This document shows positions 35,243-44,762 of a DNA stretch of 64,000 nt, piece after piece (position 1 is the first letter of the stretch; each line of letters opens with the position of its first letter). The translations under genes were made by a program, and so were the position numbers. The notes below the pieces were generated by a model. It searched no databases. It was given only the letters and a program-made list of their open reading frames with translations, and had not been told where the DNA came from. Source of the stretch: DRYS01 sp964491605 (GTDB taxonomy: Archaea; Thermoproteota; CALKCG01; B24; DRYS01); NCBI GenBank assembly GCA_964491605.1, contig CAZBGY010000002.1, positions 111,053 through 175,052 on the forward strand, written 5' to 3'.

Positions 35243-36436
35243 TTAATCGATCCAGCCGCATAGCTTTTTAAGTAGTTCTAGGAAGTAGCTGAAATTCTCG
35301 AAGGATACATCCGGTGGGACTGCATGATCTACACCCGGAAAGTATCCTCTACTCTTGATAAGCGGCGGAACTCTCCTGTAAACTTCTCTATCTATATCTG
35401 GTTTAGATGATGCCAGCATCCTCTTATCTATACCCCCCATCATAACTAGTTTCGGGTATTTCCTTCTAAGCTCGACTACATCCATACCTGCCGCTACTTC
35501 GCATGGGGATATACCATCCACCCCTACGGATAGAAGCTCGGGTATAAGCGGTTCGACGCATCCATCGCTATCTACTATAACTACCTTAACACCATGATTT
35601 CTAAGGAAGTTTATAAGCTCACGGTAAACTGGTGAGAGATATTCTCTAAACATTCGAGGAGAGATCATAGGTCCACGTTTATACGCCATATCCTCGTTAA
35701 GTGTAACATAATCTACTTGTACTTCTTCTACGGCTCTCCTTAAAGCTTCGATATGGAAATCTAGATATAGATCTAGTATATCCTCGATCAACTGTTTATC
35801 TTTGAAGAAATTTATCAGGGTTGCCTCCAGCCCCATCATATCTCTAATCCACCAGAATGCACCCCTCAGAGAGAGGTGTATAAGAAAGCTTCCATCATCC
35901 ATCTCCTTCAGGGTTTTAACCGTTTCCTTCCATCTAGGTGGATATCTATCAGGGTGATGTGGGTCATACCTACTCTTTATACGTTCAAAATCATACCTAT
36001 TCTTAACTGGGAAGTCTATGAATGTCCTGGTAGCGAACCCGCTCCATCCATCTTTCCAATCATCCTGGAAGCCGAGCTGAGTTATACCTAGACTATCAAC
36101 CCATACTCTATACCTCTCATCCTCTCTTAGGAGCCTATACTCGAACGGGGGTATGGGACCTAAATTTACGAGTCTATCGCTAGGCTCCCATGGGAAGCCT
36201 TCGGATGGCCATGACGCTATATTGAAGGTTTTCATACCGTATATATCGAATCTGAAGTAGGTAGCTGCATCCATTCCAGGGGGTAAACCTTCTCTCCACC
36301 ACCTTTTAAGCGTAGCCGGCCTAATACCCCATAACGATAACGGCACCTTATCCGGGTTACCGAATCTAGCTACTTCTAGGAACCTACTTCTTAGGTTCAA
36401 AGCGTATAACTCACCGATAACGGTGGATAGCATCAT
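35243..36436 (-). CDS. Uroporphyrinogen decarboxylase-like (methyltransferase-type) protein
   Basis: 397 residues of the UroD clan. Recognisable parts are LEVARFGNPDKVPLSLWG, FLIHLSLRGAFWWIRDMMG, YVTLNEDMAYKRGPMISPRMFREYLSP and the C-terminal GGIDKRMLA. True HemE keeps a conserved N-terminal Arg-Gln-Ala-Gly-R block that is absent, so I favour the branch that includes corrinoid or cobalamin-dependent methyltransferases. The substrate is unknown. It is likely to be cotranscribed with the DUF2284 gene. Confidence 0.75.
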   Translation of the reverse strand: MMLSTVIGELYALNLRSRFLEVARFGNPDKVPLSLWGIRPATLKRWWREGLPPGMDAATYFRFDIYGMKTFNIASWPSEGFPWEPSDRLVNLGPIPPFEYRLLREDERYRVWVDSLGITQLGFQDDWKDGWSGFATRTFIDFPVKNRYDFERIKSRYDPHHPDRYPPRWKETVKTLKEMDDGSFLIHLSLRGAFWWIRDMMGLEATLINFFKDKQLIEDILDLYLDFHIEALRRAVEEVQVDYVTLNEDMAYKRGPMISPRMFREYLSPVYRELINFLRNHGVKVVIVDSDGCVEPLIPELLSVGVDGISPCEVAAGMDVVELRRKYPKLVMMGGIDKRMLASSKPDIDREVYRRVPPLIKSRGYFPGVDHAVPPDVSFENFSYFLELLKKLCGWID

Positions 36437-36565
36437 CCAGCCTTATTAAACTATTCCTTAGCCTCTTAGAGGATTACCATCTAAGAGAAATCGTTAAATA
36501 GCGGCGATTATGAATCTAGTGATTGCCTTTCAGATTACTGGTTTGGATGGTGACATCGATGGTGG

Positions 36566-37858
36566 GTGATTACCTTCCAAGATCCCAGCGGTGAGTACTC
36601 GGAGATAATCGAGCTTGAAGGACATCTTATAGACTCATACATACTTCCTAAAGTTTTCGATAGGATCATGGATTTAGGAGCAGAGTTCGAAGTATTGGAT
36701 TTCCGTATAGGTAGGAGGAAGGATGAGGTAAGCTACGCTAGGATAATGGTTAAAGGTAGAAGCCGCAATCACCTCGAGTATGTACTTAAGGAGCTTAGGA
36801 GTTTAGGAGCTCTACCAGTCTATGTCGAGGATGTTAGGTTGGAGGAAGCTCCAGAAGATATGGTTCTACCAGATGGATTCTACGCTACTACAAACCATCC
36901 TACATGGATAAGGTATAAGGGTAGATGGATACAAGTCGAGGATATATGTATGGATAAGGTTATAGTAGTCGATCCTGAAGCCGGTAAAGCATATTGTAAA
37001 GGTATCAGGGATATACGTAGAGGCGACCTTATAGTCATAGGCGATGAAGGTGTAAGAGTTAAGCTTCCAGAGTATCCTAGAACAGGTGCAGGTATATTCG
37101 AGTTTATGAGTAGTAGAGCTTCTCCAGAGAAGCCTACACCAACCATAGTTAAAAGGATAGCTGAAGAGATGTATAAGGTGAAAGCATCCGGAGGTAAGAT
37201 AGTGGTGGTAGCAGGCCCGGCGGTAGTACATACAGGTGGATGCGAATATCTAGCAAGTATGATACGGATGGGGTTTGTCGATGCTCTACTATCCGGTAAC
37301 GCGTTAGCTGTCCATGACGTGGAATACGCTCTATTCGGTACATCGCTCGGATTCAAGGTGGATGAAGGGGTTAGGATACCTGGCGGAAATAAGAATCACC
37401 TGGTAGCTATAAACGAGGTGATGAAGTGTGGAGGTTTACGTGGAGCTGTCGAGAAGGGTGTGCTGAAGAAAGGAATCTTCTACGAATGTATAGTTAACGG
37501 TATACCATACGTATTGGCTGGTTCGATAAGAGATGATGGGCCTATACCTGATGTTATAACAGATGTAGTTGAAGCACAGAAAGCGTATAGAGAGCATCTT
37601 AAAAATGCTAGTTTAGTCCTGATGCTGGCATCCATGCTACATTCTATAGCCGTAGGGAATATGATACCGTCCACCGTTAAAGTCGTATGCGTAGATATAA
37701 ACCCAGCTGTACCGATTAAACTTCTCGATAGAGGGACAGCTCAATCGATAGGTGTGGTATCGGATGTAGGTGTATTCCTACCAATGCTTGTAGACGAGCT
37801 TGCGAAGCTTAAAGCTCTACATGGATCTCCGAGAAGGGGGGAAGCTCGTCGTGAGTAG
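36566..37858 (+). CDS. LOR/SDH-domain protein, ornithine cyclodeaminase-type
   Basis: 430 residues of the TIGR00300 family (LOR/SDH conserved region). The N-terminal half has the beta-rich domain with SEIIELEGHLIDSYILPKVF, and the C-terminal half has GPAVVHTGG, LLSGNALAVHDVE, ALFGTSLG and GGNKNHL. A methanogen member is known to be an NAD-dependent ornithine cyclodeaminase, giving proline. Start GTG 36566 follows GGTG. Its last eight bases overlap the next gene, so the two are translationally coupled. Confidence 0.8.
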   Translation: MITFQDPSGEYSEIIELEGHLIDSYILPKVFDRIMDLGAEFEVLDFRIGRRKDEVSYARIMVKGRSRNHLEYVLKELRSLGALPVYVEDVRLEEAPEDMVLPDGFYATTNHPTWIRYKGRWIQVEDICMDKVIVVDPEAGKAYCKGIRDIRRGDLIVIGDEGVRVKLPEYPRTGAGIFEFMSSRASPEKPTPTIVKRIAEEMYKVKASGGKIVVVAGPAVVHTGGCEYLASMIRMGFVDALLSGNALAVHDVEYALFGTSLGFKVDEGVRIPGGNKNHLVAINEVMKCGGLRGAVEKGVLKKGIFYECIVNGIPYVLAGSIRDDGPIPDVITDVVEAQKAYREHLKNASLVLMLASMLHSIAVGNMIPSTVKVVCVDINPAVPIKLLDRGTAQSIGVVSDVGVFLPMLVDELAKLKALHGSPRRGEARRE

Positions 37859-39263
37859 TAAAATCCTAGTGTATAAATTCGGTGAAAGATGTATAGCTAC
37901 GATTGACGGTATGGAGAGGATAGCCGGTATCGTAAGGGATACGTTGGATAGGGGGTATAGACTTGTAGTCGTCGTAGCCGCGGTAGAAGGTGTAACCGAT
38001 AAGCTCCTATCCCTCTGTAGAGAAGCAGAGTTAGGTATCGAAGATAAAGTCGAGGAGTATCTTGAATGGATTAGAGAAACACATACCAAGCTAGCAACGC
38101 AGACGCTACGTAATACTGAAATCAGGGAGGCTATCCTCAGAATGATCGCGAAAATAATAGGCGAAGTAGAATCGATATCCCGCACCTGTTCGAAGCTTAG
38201 AGAAGTTACACTTAAAGTTAGGGATTATATAGCTTCAACCGGTGATATCCTATCTGCAATCATAACATCTGGTAAGCTTACCGAAGAAGGTATCAATAGC
38301 GTAGCTTTAACCGGATGGGATGCAGGTATAGTTACGGATGCTAAATTCGGAGATGCTAATCCGCTGATGGAGAATACTAGGTTTGAGGTTTCCAAGAAAT
38401 TAAAGCCTCTACTGGATCGAGGTATAATCCCGGTGGTAGCTGGCTTCTCGGGTGCGACGATAGATGGAAGTATAACCACACTTGGAAGAGGCGGAGCGGA
38501 TTACACGGCTACGATTCTAGCTGCATGCCTAGATGCTGATGAGGTTTGCCTATGGACGCATGTAGACGGTATAATGACGGCTGACCCTATGATCGAGAGT
38601 AAGGCTAGAACTATCGATAAGTTGAGCTATGAGGAAGCAATCGAGTTAGCTAGATTCAGCGTTAAAGGCTTACATCCTAGGGTATTCGATCCTATAGCAT
38701 CGCGAGGTATCCCTGTTAGAGTAAGGAATCTATTCAATATGATGAATAAGGGAACCTTAATAGGGATGGGAAGACCAGAGGTTGATAAGCGTATAGTTAA
38801 AACTGTCGTTCTTATAAGAGACGTAGCTCTCCTAGCGGTTGAAGGAGCTGGTATGGTAGGTTTACCTGGCGTAGCGGCTAAGGTATTCGAAGCTTTAGGT
38901 AGGGCTGGTGTGAATATAATGATGATTTCGCAGAGTAGCTCTGAAGCAAATATAACGATGGTAATCGATAGGGGATCATTAGATAAGGGGATTGCAGCTT
39001 TAGAATCGAGCGTTACAGGATCACTGGTTAGCCGAGTATACTATGAGCCGGATATATGCGTCGTATCGGTCATCGGAGCCGGTATGAGAGGGACGCCGGG
39101 TGTAGCGGCTAGGGTATTCAAAGCTGTAGCTTCAAGAGGGATAAATGTGCGTATGATAGCTCAAGGCTCCTCAGAGTACAATATATCATTTGTCGTTAAG
39201 GAGGAGGATGGAGAGGAAGCTGTAAGAGCTATACACGATGAATTTAAACTATACGAAGATTAA
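37851..39263 (+). CDS. Aspartokinase family protein with altered N-terminal motif
   Basis: 470 residues: an amino-acid kinase domain then two ACT domains (VAGAGMVGLPGVAAKVFEA-type and GAGMRGTPGVAARVFKA). TTLGRGGADYTAT and LWTHVDGIMTADP are conserved. The usual N-terminal KFGGTSV reads KFGERCIA, so the Gly-Thr-Ser part of the substrate loop is lost, and VVVSAM reads VVVAAV. It may still phosphorylate aspartate, or use another substrate. GTG 37851 is preceded by GGGGGG, so an upstream TTG at 37800 is unlikely. Confidence 0.85.
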   Translation: MSSKILVYKFGERCIATIDGMERIAGIVRDTLDRGYRLVVVVAAVEGVTDKLLSLCREAELGIEDKVEEYLEWIRETHTKLATQTLRNTEIREAILRMIAKIIGEVESISRTCSKLREVTLKVRDYIASTGDILSAIITSGKLTEEGINSVALTGWDAGIVTDAKFGDANPLMENTRFEVSKKLKPLLDRGIIPVVAGFSGATIDGSITTLGRGGADYTATILAACLDADEVCLWTHVDGIMTADPMIESKARTIDKLSYEEAIELARFSVKGLHPRVFDPIASRGIPVRVRNLFNMMNKGTLIGMGRPEVDKRIVKTVVLIRDVALLAVEGAGMVGLPGVAAKVFEALGRAGVNIMMISQSSSEANITMVIDRGSLDKGIAALESSVTGSLVSRVYYEPDICVVSVIGAGMRGTPGVAARVFKAVASRGINVRMIAQGSSEYNISFVVKEEDGEEAVRAIHDEFKLYED

Positions 39264-40312
39264 CTTGTACTTCTCGCTTTATAAACCCTTATAACTACAT
39301 GGATAGCGATTATAGCTAGTACGGCTATAGATAGCGATATAGCGAGATCTTTAGCGATCCTAGTATACAAGTCGTCCATCAGCCTACCATACTCGATCAG
39401 CTTAGCTTCGAATATGATCTCTTCATCCCTAAACTCCTCATTAACAGTATCCGCCGGATACCCCTCGATGTATACGGCGAGGTAATTCGACATTATCTGA
39501 CCTAGAGATTTAACCGGGGATGCTTGATCGATGGCCTCTACAGGTATCCACCCGAAGTATGGACTCCATACCTCAACCCATGCATGCCAACCTTTAATCC
39601 TGGAATCCTCTATGTATACGCCTAAAACCCTCCTAGCAGGTATACCTAAACCTCTAGCTAGAGATATCAGAAGATCCGAGAATTCCGAGCAATCTCCGTA
39701 CCCCCTTCTTAAAGCCTCTGATGCTCCAAGCCTCTCATCGATCCTCCTATACGATAATTTAGAGTTAACGATCTTCTTAGCTTCCTCGATTAGTACGCCG
39801 ATACGGGTCTCCCCAGGTAAGGATGACCTGAGTTCTTCGAGAAGCTTAGAGATGATAGGATCCGTGAAATTCCACCAATAACTTGGAGCAAGATACATCG
39901 GATCTATATGGTTAGGATCTACATCATCGATCCTACCATATCCATCGATAGTTGCAGCTGGAACCGTAGTGTAGCATACGACTCGATATCTCCCCTCTAA
40001 TCTAAAAGTCGATCCATGAAGATCTATATCGACTTTAAACCTATAGATACCGTTACCCCATCTATCCGTAAACCTCTCGTACACCTTAGGATTCAATTCA
40101 AGTATGTAGGATGATTGATGACTATTATTCACAGGGACAAGCCAATCCACATATACCGTCCGGTTAGATCCAAGATATGTTAATACAGCTATATCCTCGA
40201 CTTCATAAACCCTGTACTCGGTATATCTTAACCCCTGATTAAGCGGCGTACACGGCTCGATAACCATCGAGAGAAGTAGTATTAGACATAGATTTCCAAG
40301 GCAGTTTCGCAA
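39260..40312 (-). CDS. Membrane-anchored transglutaminase-like protein
   Basis: 350 residues. A signal peptide (LGNLCLILLLSMVIEP) precedes a beta-rich region and a transglutaminase/protease core with the nucleophile in GYGDCSEFSDLLISLARG, His in GWHAWVEVW and an Asp in AIDQ. A hydrophobic helix near residues 322-341 followed by YKARSTS anchors it at the C-terminus, with the catalytic part outside. Such archaeal proteins are likely peptidases or cross-linking enzymes of the cell surface. Convergent with the aspartokinase-like gene (4-bp overlap). Confidence 0.8.
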   Translation of the reverse strand: MRNCLGNLCLILLLSMVIEPCTPLNQGLRYTEYRVYEVEDIAVLTYLGSNRTVYVDWLVPVNNSHQSSYILELNPKVYERFTDRWGNGIYRFKVDIDLHGSTFRLEGRYRVVCYTTVPAATIDGYGRIDDVDPNHIDPMYLAPSYWWNFTDPIISKLLEELRSSLPGETRIGVLIEEAKKIVNSKLSYRRIDERLGASEALRRGYGDCSEFSDLLISLARGLGIPARRVLGVYIEDSRIKGWHAWVEVWSPYFGWIPVEAIDQASPVKSLGQIMSNYLAVYIEGYPADTVNEEFRDEEIIFEAKLIEYGRLMDDLYTRIAKDLAISLSIAVLAIIAIHVVIRVYKARSTS

Positions 40313-40818
40313 ACCATATTCTAATAAAATCTTAAGATCCTAATAATCCTAACCCTCCATACGAAAATGCCTATACTCCATGACATGATCATAAAAACTC
40401 CTTCCAAAACGTCTACCATCTCTACACCATCGTGGGATCAAACAGCGATGCAGATATATTCCAAACCGATGTGATGGTATACGGTTTAAAGGATTTTCTA
40501 CTACGCATAGGTCCAGCTAACTGTATCATCCATCGATAATAGTTTAACAGGGGGGTAGGTTAGAGAGGTTTATGGAGGGTACCCATCATAATATCCGTGA
40601 ATCTTCTGATAGATCGCATAAAGGTACGAGTATAGCTTTATCGATCCTTGATTTAAGTATCTCGTGATATATTCGATCTACTCTACCTAAACCGATAGTA
40701 ACGTAACTTATACGATCCAATAAATACACACGATACAGTAACGATGGAGGTAAGGAGTTGAGGAATTATTTGTATGGATCAAAATATAGGAGGAGTATGA
40801 TATCCGAATAGATAGGAT
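40313..40818. other. Intergenic region without a supported gene
   Basis: About 500 bases between two reversed genes. The only frames are short (for example about 31 codons from ATG 40571) with no ribosome site or recognisable motif. AT-rich boxes near 40320-40345 may belong to the promoter of the transglutaminase-like gene. I see no repeats of note. Confidence 0.4.
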
Positions 40819-41814
40819 CTATCCGGTTTTAAACATAGGTATTATCTTCGAACCTATGATCTTCATAGCTTCATACGGCTGGGGGCCTATAGGTGAACCT
40901 ACTACGAACTGTGTTACGCCTGCTTTAAGGCATTCTTCTACACGCTTAGCTACAGATGATGGGCTACCTGAAACGCTGAACGCATCTATCATATCCATAG
41001 TTACAGATTTGAACGCTTCGTCGAATCGACCAGATACTATAAGCTCCCTTATACGCGATGCTGATTCAAAGTTTATACCATGTCTCTCTAACACTGCTTC
41101 TGGGCTTCCGGCTACTATGAAAGCTACAACCTGTTTAGATGCTGCTATAGCTTTAGTTTCATCTTCAGCTACCGAGAACGCTGTATAGGCTGCTATGTCT
41201 ATGCTTTTAATATCCCTGGAAGATTTTTCAACACCCTTCCTCACATACTCTACGGCATACCTGAAATCTTCTGGGTGGCTTGCGTTTATCAACACGCCAT
41301 CACCTATCTCCCCTGCTAGGGATAGCATCTGAGGACCCTGGGCACCTATATAGATCGGAATATAAGATCTACACTTGAAGTTTAGAGAGGCGGATTTAAC
41401 TTTGAATACGCCTCCATCGATAGAGACTGGGTTCCCTGCAAGCAGTCCTCTGATTATATATACGGACTCCCTTATAGCCGATAGAGGTTTAACGATACCT
41501 ATACCGATACCCTCTAGGGTAGCTCTATCCCCTGCTCCTATGCCTAAAACAACTCTATCTGGAGCTATCTCAGCTAGGGAAGCTGTAGCTGAAGCCGTAG
41601 CTGCCGGATGCCTTATATACGGGTTGGTTACACCTATACCGAGCTTTATACTTCTAGTGTGAATAGCTGCGACTGTAAGCGTCGTGAAGACATTTCTGTT
41701 ATTGTAATGGTCTGTAACCCATACGTAATCGAACCCAAGCTTCTCCGCCTCTATGGTGTATAGAACAGTCCTCCAGAAGGGTTCTCTAGGAACGAATTCT
41801 ACGCCGAACTTCAC
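40819..41814 (-). CDS. Mer-like F420-dependent oxidoreductase
   Basis: 331 residues of the luciferase-like superfamily closest in wording to methylene-tetrahydromethanopterin reductase: MKFGVEFVPREPFWRT, FDYVWVTDHYNNRNVFTTL, GIGVTNPYIRHPA, RVVLGIGAGDRATLEGIG and VVGSPIGPQP. In methanogens Mer reduces the methylene carrier with F420H2; in non-methanogenic archaea Mer homologues are less well defined. Start at 41814, four bases after a small gene of unknown function. Confidence 0.8.
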   Translation of the reverse strand: MKFGVEFVPREPFWRTVLYTIEAEKLGFDYVWVTDHYNNRNVFTTLTVAAIHTRSIKLGIGVTNPYIRHPAATASATASLAEIAPDRVVLGIGAGDRATLEGIGIGIVKPLSAIRESVYIIRGLLAGNPVSIDGGVFKVKSASLNFKCRSYIPIYIGAQGPQMLSLAGEIGDGVLINASHPEDFRYAVEYVRKGVEKSSRDIKSIDIAAYTAFSVAEDETKAIAASKQVVAFIVAGSPEAVLERHGINFESASRIRELIVSGRFDEAFKSVTMDMIDAFSVSGSPSSVAKRVEECLKAGVTQFVVGSPIGPQPYEAMKIIGSKIIPMFKTG

Positions 41815-41817
41815 ATC

Positions 41818-42054
41818 CTACGCCTCCCTGCGAAGATTGCATCTAGACATCATGTCTTTAGCTTTCTCTGGATCCATACACTCTAGAACTTCTATGAGGG
41901 ATCTAAAACCAGATGTAGAGGATAGCTTACCTTCAGATGCGTATCTCAGTAGATTTAAAGCTTTATCCGATGGGACTTTACCAGCGCCCTTACCTTGAAG
42001 GATTATCGATAGAGCTTCATCGACATACTTCTTCGATATACGGCATCCACTCAT
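41818..42054 (-). CDS. Small protein of unknown function
   Basis: 78 residues, not recognised. It begins MSGCRISKKYVDEAL and is mostly helical, with charged surfaces and three cysteines (positions 4, 58 and 72). It sits between AspRS and the Mer-like gene on the same strand with a four-base gap to the latter, which supports real expression. No signal peptide or membrane helix. Confidence 0.55.
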   Translation of the reverse strand: MSGCRISKKYVDEALSIILQGKGAGKVPSDKALNLLRYASEGKLSSTSGFRSLIEVLECMDPEKAKDMMSRCNLRREA

Positions 42055-42106
42055 GTAAGGTCACCTCGTATAATTAGAGTAATTATGGTAGCTACCGTTT
42101 TAAGCT

Positions 42107-43438
42107 TTAAGGTTTAACCCTCTCAGGATCCCTAGGTAGGAGGACTGCTTCCCTTATATTCTCTAAACCTATTATCCTCATAGTTAGACGCTCTAAGCCT
42201 GTACCTGAGCCTCCATGCGGTGGTACACCATACTTGAAGAATTCTAGGTAGAAGCTGAAGTTATCTGGGTTATATCCTTTCTCGATACATTGACTCCTCA
42301 ATACATCATATCTATGTTCCCTCTGACCACCGGTCGTTATCTCTAAACCATTCCATATGAGGTCGAAGCTGTAAGCCCAATCCGGCTCATCATGCTTACG
42401 CATAACGTAGAAAGGCCTAGATTCGGATCTCCAGGGAAATTCTATGAGGAATGCTGCTTCGCAGCCGTACTCCTCCTCTATAGCTTTCGAGAATATCTTC
42501 TCCCCACGAGTATCTAGATCCTCCATGTATACGGGCTTATATCCTCTAGATTCTACAAGCTTATATGCTTCCCTGACAGTTATCCTCGGAAGACCCTTAC
42601 TAATTCTAGGAGGCTTAACTCCTAGGATATCAAACTCCCTTCTACACATCGCTTCTATGCGATCGACTACATAGATAACCATATCCTCGACTATATCCAT
42701 AACGTCATGATAACTCTCGATATAGCTGACCTCAAAATCTATACTCGTATACTCGCATAGATGCCTAGGCGTATGATGAGGCTCGGCTCTGAATACAGGT
42801 CCTATCTCGTATACTTTCTCGAAGCCTGAAGCCATAAGCATCTGCTTATAGAATTGCGGACTCTGAGCTAGATACGCCCTCTTACCAAAGTAGTCTATAG
42901 AGAAGACGGATGCACCGGATTCTGTAGCTTCAGCTACTATCTTAGGTGTATGGACTTCTATGAAGCCTCTACTCCTAAAGAATTCATGCAGCAAATTCGA
43001 GATCGAGCTCTGAACACTGAATATAGCCGAGACCGCAGGGTTTCTAAGATCTAGGAATCTATAGTCAAGCCTCTTACTAAGCCCAGTCTCAACGGATGAA
43101 TCTAGAAATTCTATAGGAAGAGGAGATGAAGCCTCGCTTAAAACCTCCAACTCTATAGGGATAACCTCTCTACCTAGCTTAGCTATAGAGCTCTCAACCA
43201 TAATCCCGCGTACCGCTATCACGCTCTCCCTAGGTATGGAACATGCCTCTTCGAACATTTCATCAGGTATAGAACCCCTCTTGAATACTATCTGGACTAC
43301 ACCTGATAGATCCCTTAATACGATGAAAGCTATGTTCTTAAGAACTCTGATATCTTGTACGAATCCTGCTAGTACAACCTCGCCGTACTGTGCATCTGCT
43401 ATCCTCATCCTCCTTCTCAGATCGATCTTACCCGCCAT
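42107..43438 (-). CDS. aspS: Aspartyl-tRNA synthetase, archaeal type
   Basis: 443 residues: an N-terminal OB anticodon domain (VVLAGFVQDIRVLKNIAF) and a class II core with motif 1 around RGFIEVHTPKIV, motif 2 FRAEPHHTPRHLCEYTSIDFE and motif 3 GGSGTGLERLTMRI. There is no GAD insertion, so it is the short archaeal/eukaryotic type. Whether it is discriminating or also charges tRNA-Asn cannot be settled without the Gat genes. Start ATG 43438. Confidence 0.94.
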   Translation of the reverse strand: MAGKIDLRRRMRIADAQYGEVVLAGFVQDIRVLKNIAFIVLRDLSGVVQIVFKRGSIPDEMFEEACSIPRESVIAVRGIMVESSIAKLGREVIPIELEVLSEASSPLPIEFLDSSVETGLSKRLDYRFLDLRNPAVSAIFSVQSSISNLLHEFFRSRGFIEVHTPKIVAEATESGASVFSIDYFGKRAYLAQSPQFYKQMLMASGFEKVYEIGPVFRAEPHHTPRHLCEYTSIDFEVSYIESYHDVMDIVEDMVIYVVDRIEAMCRREFDILGVKPPRISKGLPRITVREAYKLVESRGYKPVYMEDLDTRGEKIFSKAIEEEYGCEAAFLIEFPWRSESRPFYVMRKHDEPDWAYSFDLIWNGLEITTGGQREHRYDVLRSQCIEKGYNPDNFSFYLEFFKYGVPPHGGSGTGLERLTMRIIGLENIREAVLLPRDPERVKP

Positions 43439-43539
43439 ATCTAACTCACTATTTCACACAGCCTTTGATAGAGTAGATGTGGAAGATGCGGTCTTCCTAG
43501 AATCTAGAAAAAGATGCGGAGGAGAATTTAAAGACTAGC

Positions 43540-44169
43540 TTACATATGCGTAGCACTCTTTACTTGCCTGATTATAGCTCTATACTGCTCATCTGTTATA
43601 ACGCCCGAGTTGTTGAGAACCTCTGCTATATCGAGAATGGATGCTATCGAATGGAGCTTTACACCATCCTCCTCGAGCTTCTCCTTTCCACCCTCCATCC
43701 TATCTATAAGGACCACAGCATTCTCGGCTACCACGCCTTCCCCTCTCAAAGCTTTGACGGCGTTGAGTATACTCTTACCAGTTGTTATAAGGTCATCGAG
43801 AACGACAACTCTATCGCCAGGTTTAACTACACCTTCTATCCTACGTTCACGTCCATGAATCTTCTCCTCCTTTCTGACATAGAGTAGAGGTTTATCTAGT
43901 AGGTAAGCGACTATCGAAGCGAACGGGATACCCGCCGTAGGTATACCAGCGACTCTATCGAAATTATCCACACCTACCTCCTCTTCCAGTAGCTTAACGT
44001 AGAAATCGCACACCTTCTTGAATACGGATGGGAAGCTGGGGATTACCCTTAGATCTATATAGTATGGGCTAATCTTACCGCTTGTAAGTTTGAACATACC
44101 GAATTGTAGAGCACCGAGGCGTACAAGTATGTTGCATAGGTAGAGGGTAGCTTCACTCCTCCAAGTCAA
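43540..44169 (-). CDS. pyrE: Orotate phosphoribosyltransferase
   Basis: 209 residues. FKLTSGKISPYYIDLRVIP, AGIPTAGIPFAS, YVRKEEKIHGRERRIEG and the PRPP motif VVVLDDLITTGKS are in family order. It forms OMP from orotate in pyrimidine synthesis. It is reversed, about 100 bases upstream of aspS, and divergent from the acetyltransferase gene, whose start is about 100 bases away. No other pyrimidine genes are in the window. Confidence 0.94.
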   Translation of the reverse strand: MTWRSEATLYLCNILVRLGALQFGMFKLTSGKISPYYIDLRVIPSFPSVFKKVCDFYVKLLEEEVGVDNFDRVAGIPTAGIPFASIVAYLLDKPLLYVRKEEKIHGRERRIEGVVKPGDRVVVLDDLITTGKSILNAVKALRGEGVVAENAVVLIDRMEGGKEKLEEDGVKLHSIASILDIAEVLNNSGVITDEQYRAIIRQVKSATHM

Positions 44170-44271
44170 GGCTTAACCCTAGTCTGTGGATGGTTATCGT
44201 TCTAGAAAAAGATTGTGCTTAAACCTAGTAATCGTTATATATTGGTTGAGAGTGGTTACCATATCTAGGAG

Positions 44272-44757
44272 TTGGATGAGTACAAGTATAAGATAAGGGA
44301 GTGTAGAGAGGAGGATCTAGAAGAAGTTATATCGATCAATAAGAAGTGTCTACCTGAAAACTATGCATCGATATTCTTCGAAGAGATGAGGGAGAAGTAC
44401 CCGGATTTATTCTATGTAGCTGAGGTGGATGGGAGAATCGTAGGGTATATCATGTGTAGGGAGGAGACGGCTGGCTTCGATCTACCTAGACTTAGAGCGA
44501 AACGTAGAGGTCATGTTATATCGATAGCGGTTCTACCTGAGTATAGGCGTAGAGGTATAGGAAGATCTCTACTAGCTAAAGCTTTAGATTCTATGAAAGC
44601 GCGAAAGCTTGAAGAATGTGTACTAGAGGTTAGGGTATCGAATACGGCAGCTATCAACCTCTATAGGAAGCTTGGATTCGAGATAGTATCCCAGATACCG
44701 TTCTACTATATGGATGGAGAGCATGCATACTTGATGAAAGTTAAGCTTACAGAGTGA
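44272..44757 (+). CDS. RimI-like N-terminal acetyltransferase
   Basis: 161 residues of the archaeal Ard1/RimI type: YKIRECREEDLEEVISINKK, the acetyl-CoA site VLPEYRRRGIGRSLLAKAL, and VRVSNTAAINLYRKLGF, which matches the family end. It most likely acetylates protein N-termini. Start TTG 44272 is five bases after AGGAG. It ends five bases before the convergent Lhr gene. Confidence 0.88.
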   Translation: MDEYKYKIRECREEDLEEVISINKKCLPENYASIFFEEMREKYPDLFYVAEVDGRIVGYIMCREETAGFDLPRLRAKRRGHVISIAVLPEYRRRGIGRSLLAKALDSMKARKLEECVLEVRVSNTAAINLYRKLGFEIVSQIPFYYMDGEHAYLMKVKLTE

Positions 44758-44762
44758 ATACC

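Noticed and set aside
36866..37356. Long reversed frames inside the ornithine cyclodeaminase-type gene
   Set aside because: They are shadows of a well-conserved coding frame on the plus strand.
40571..40666. 31-codon frame before the transglutaminase-like gene
   Set aside because: No ribosome site and no recognisable sequence.
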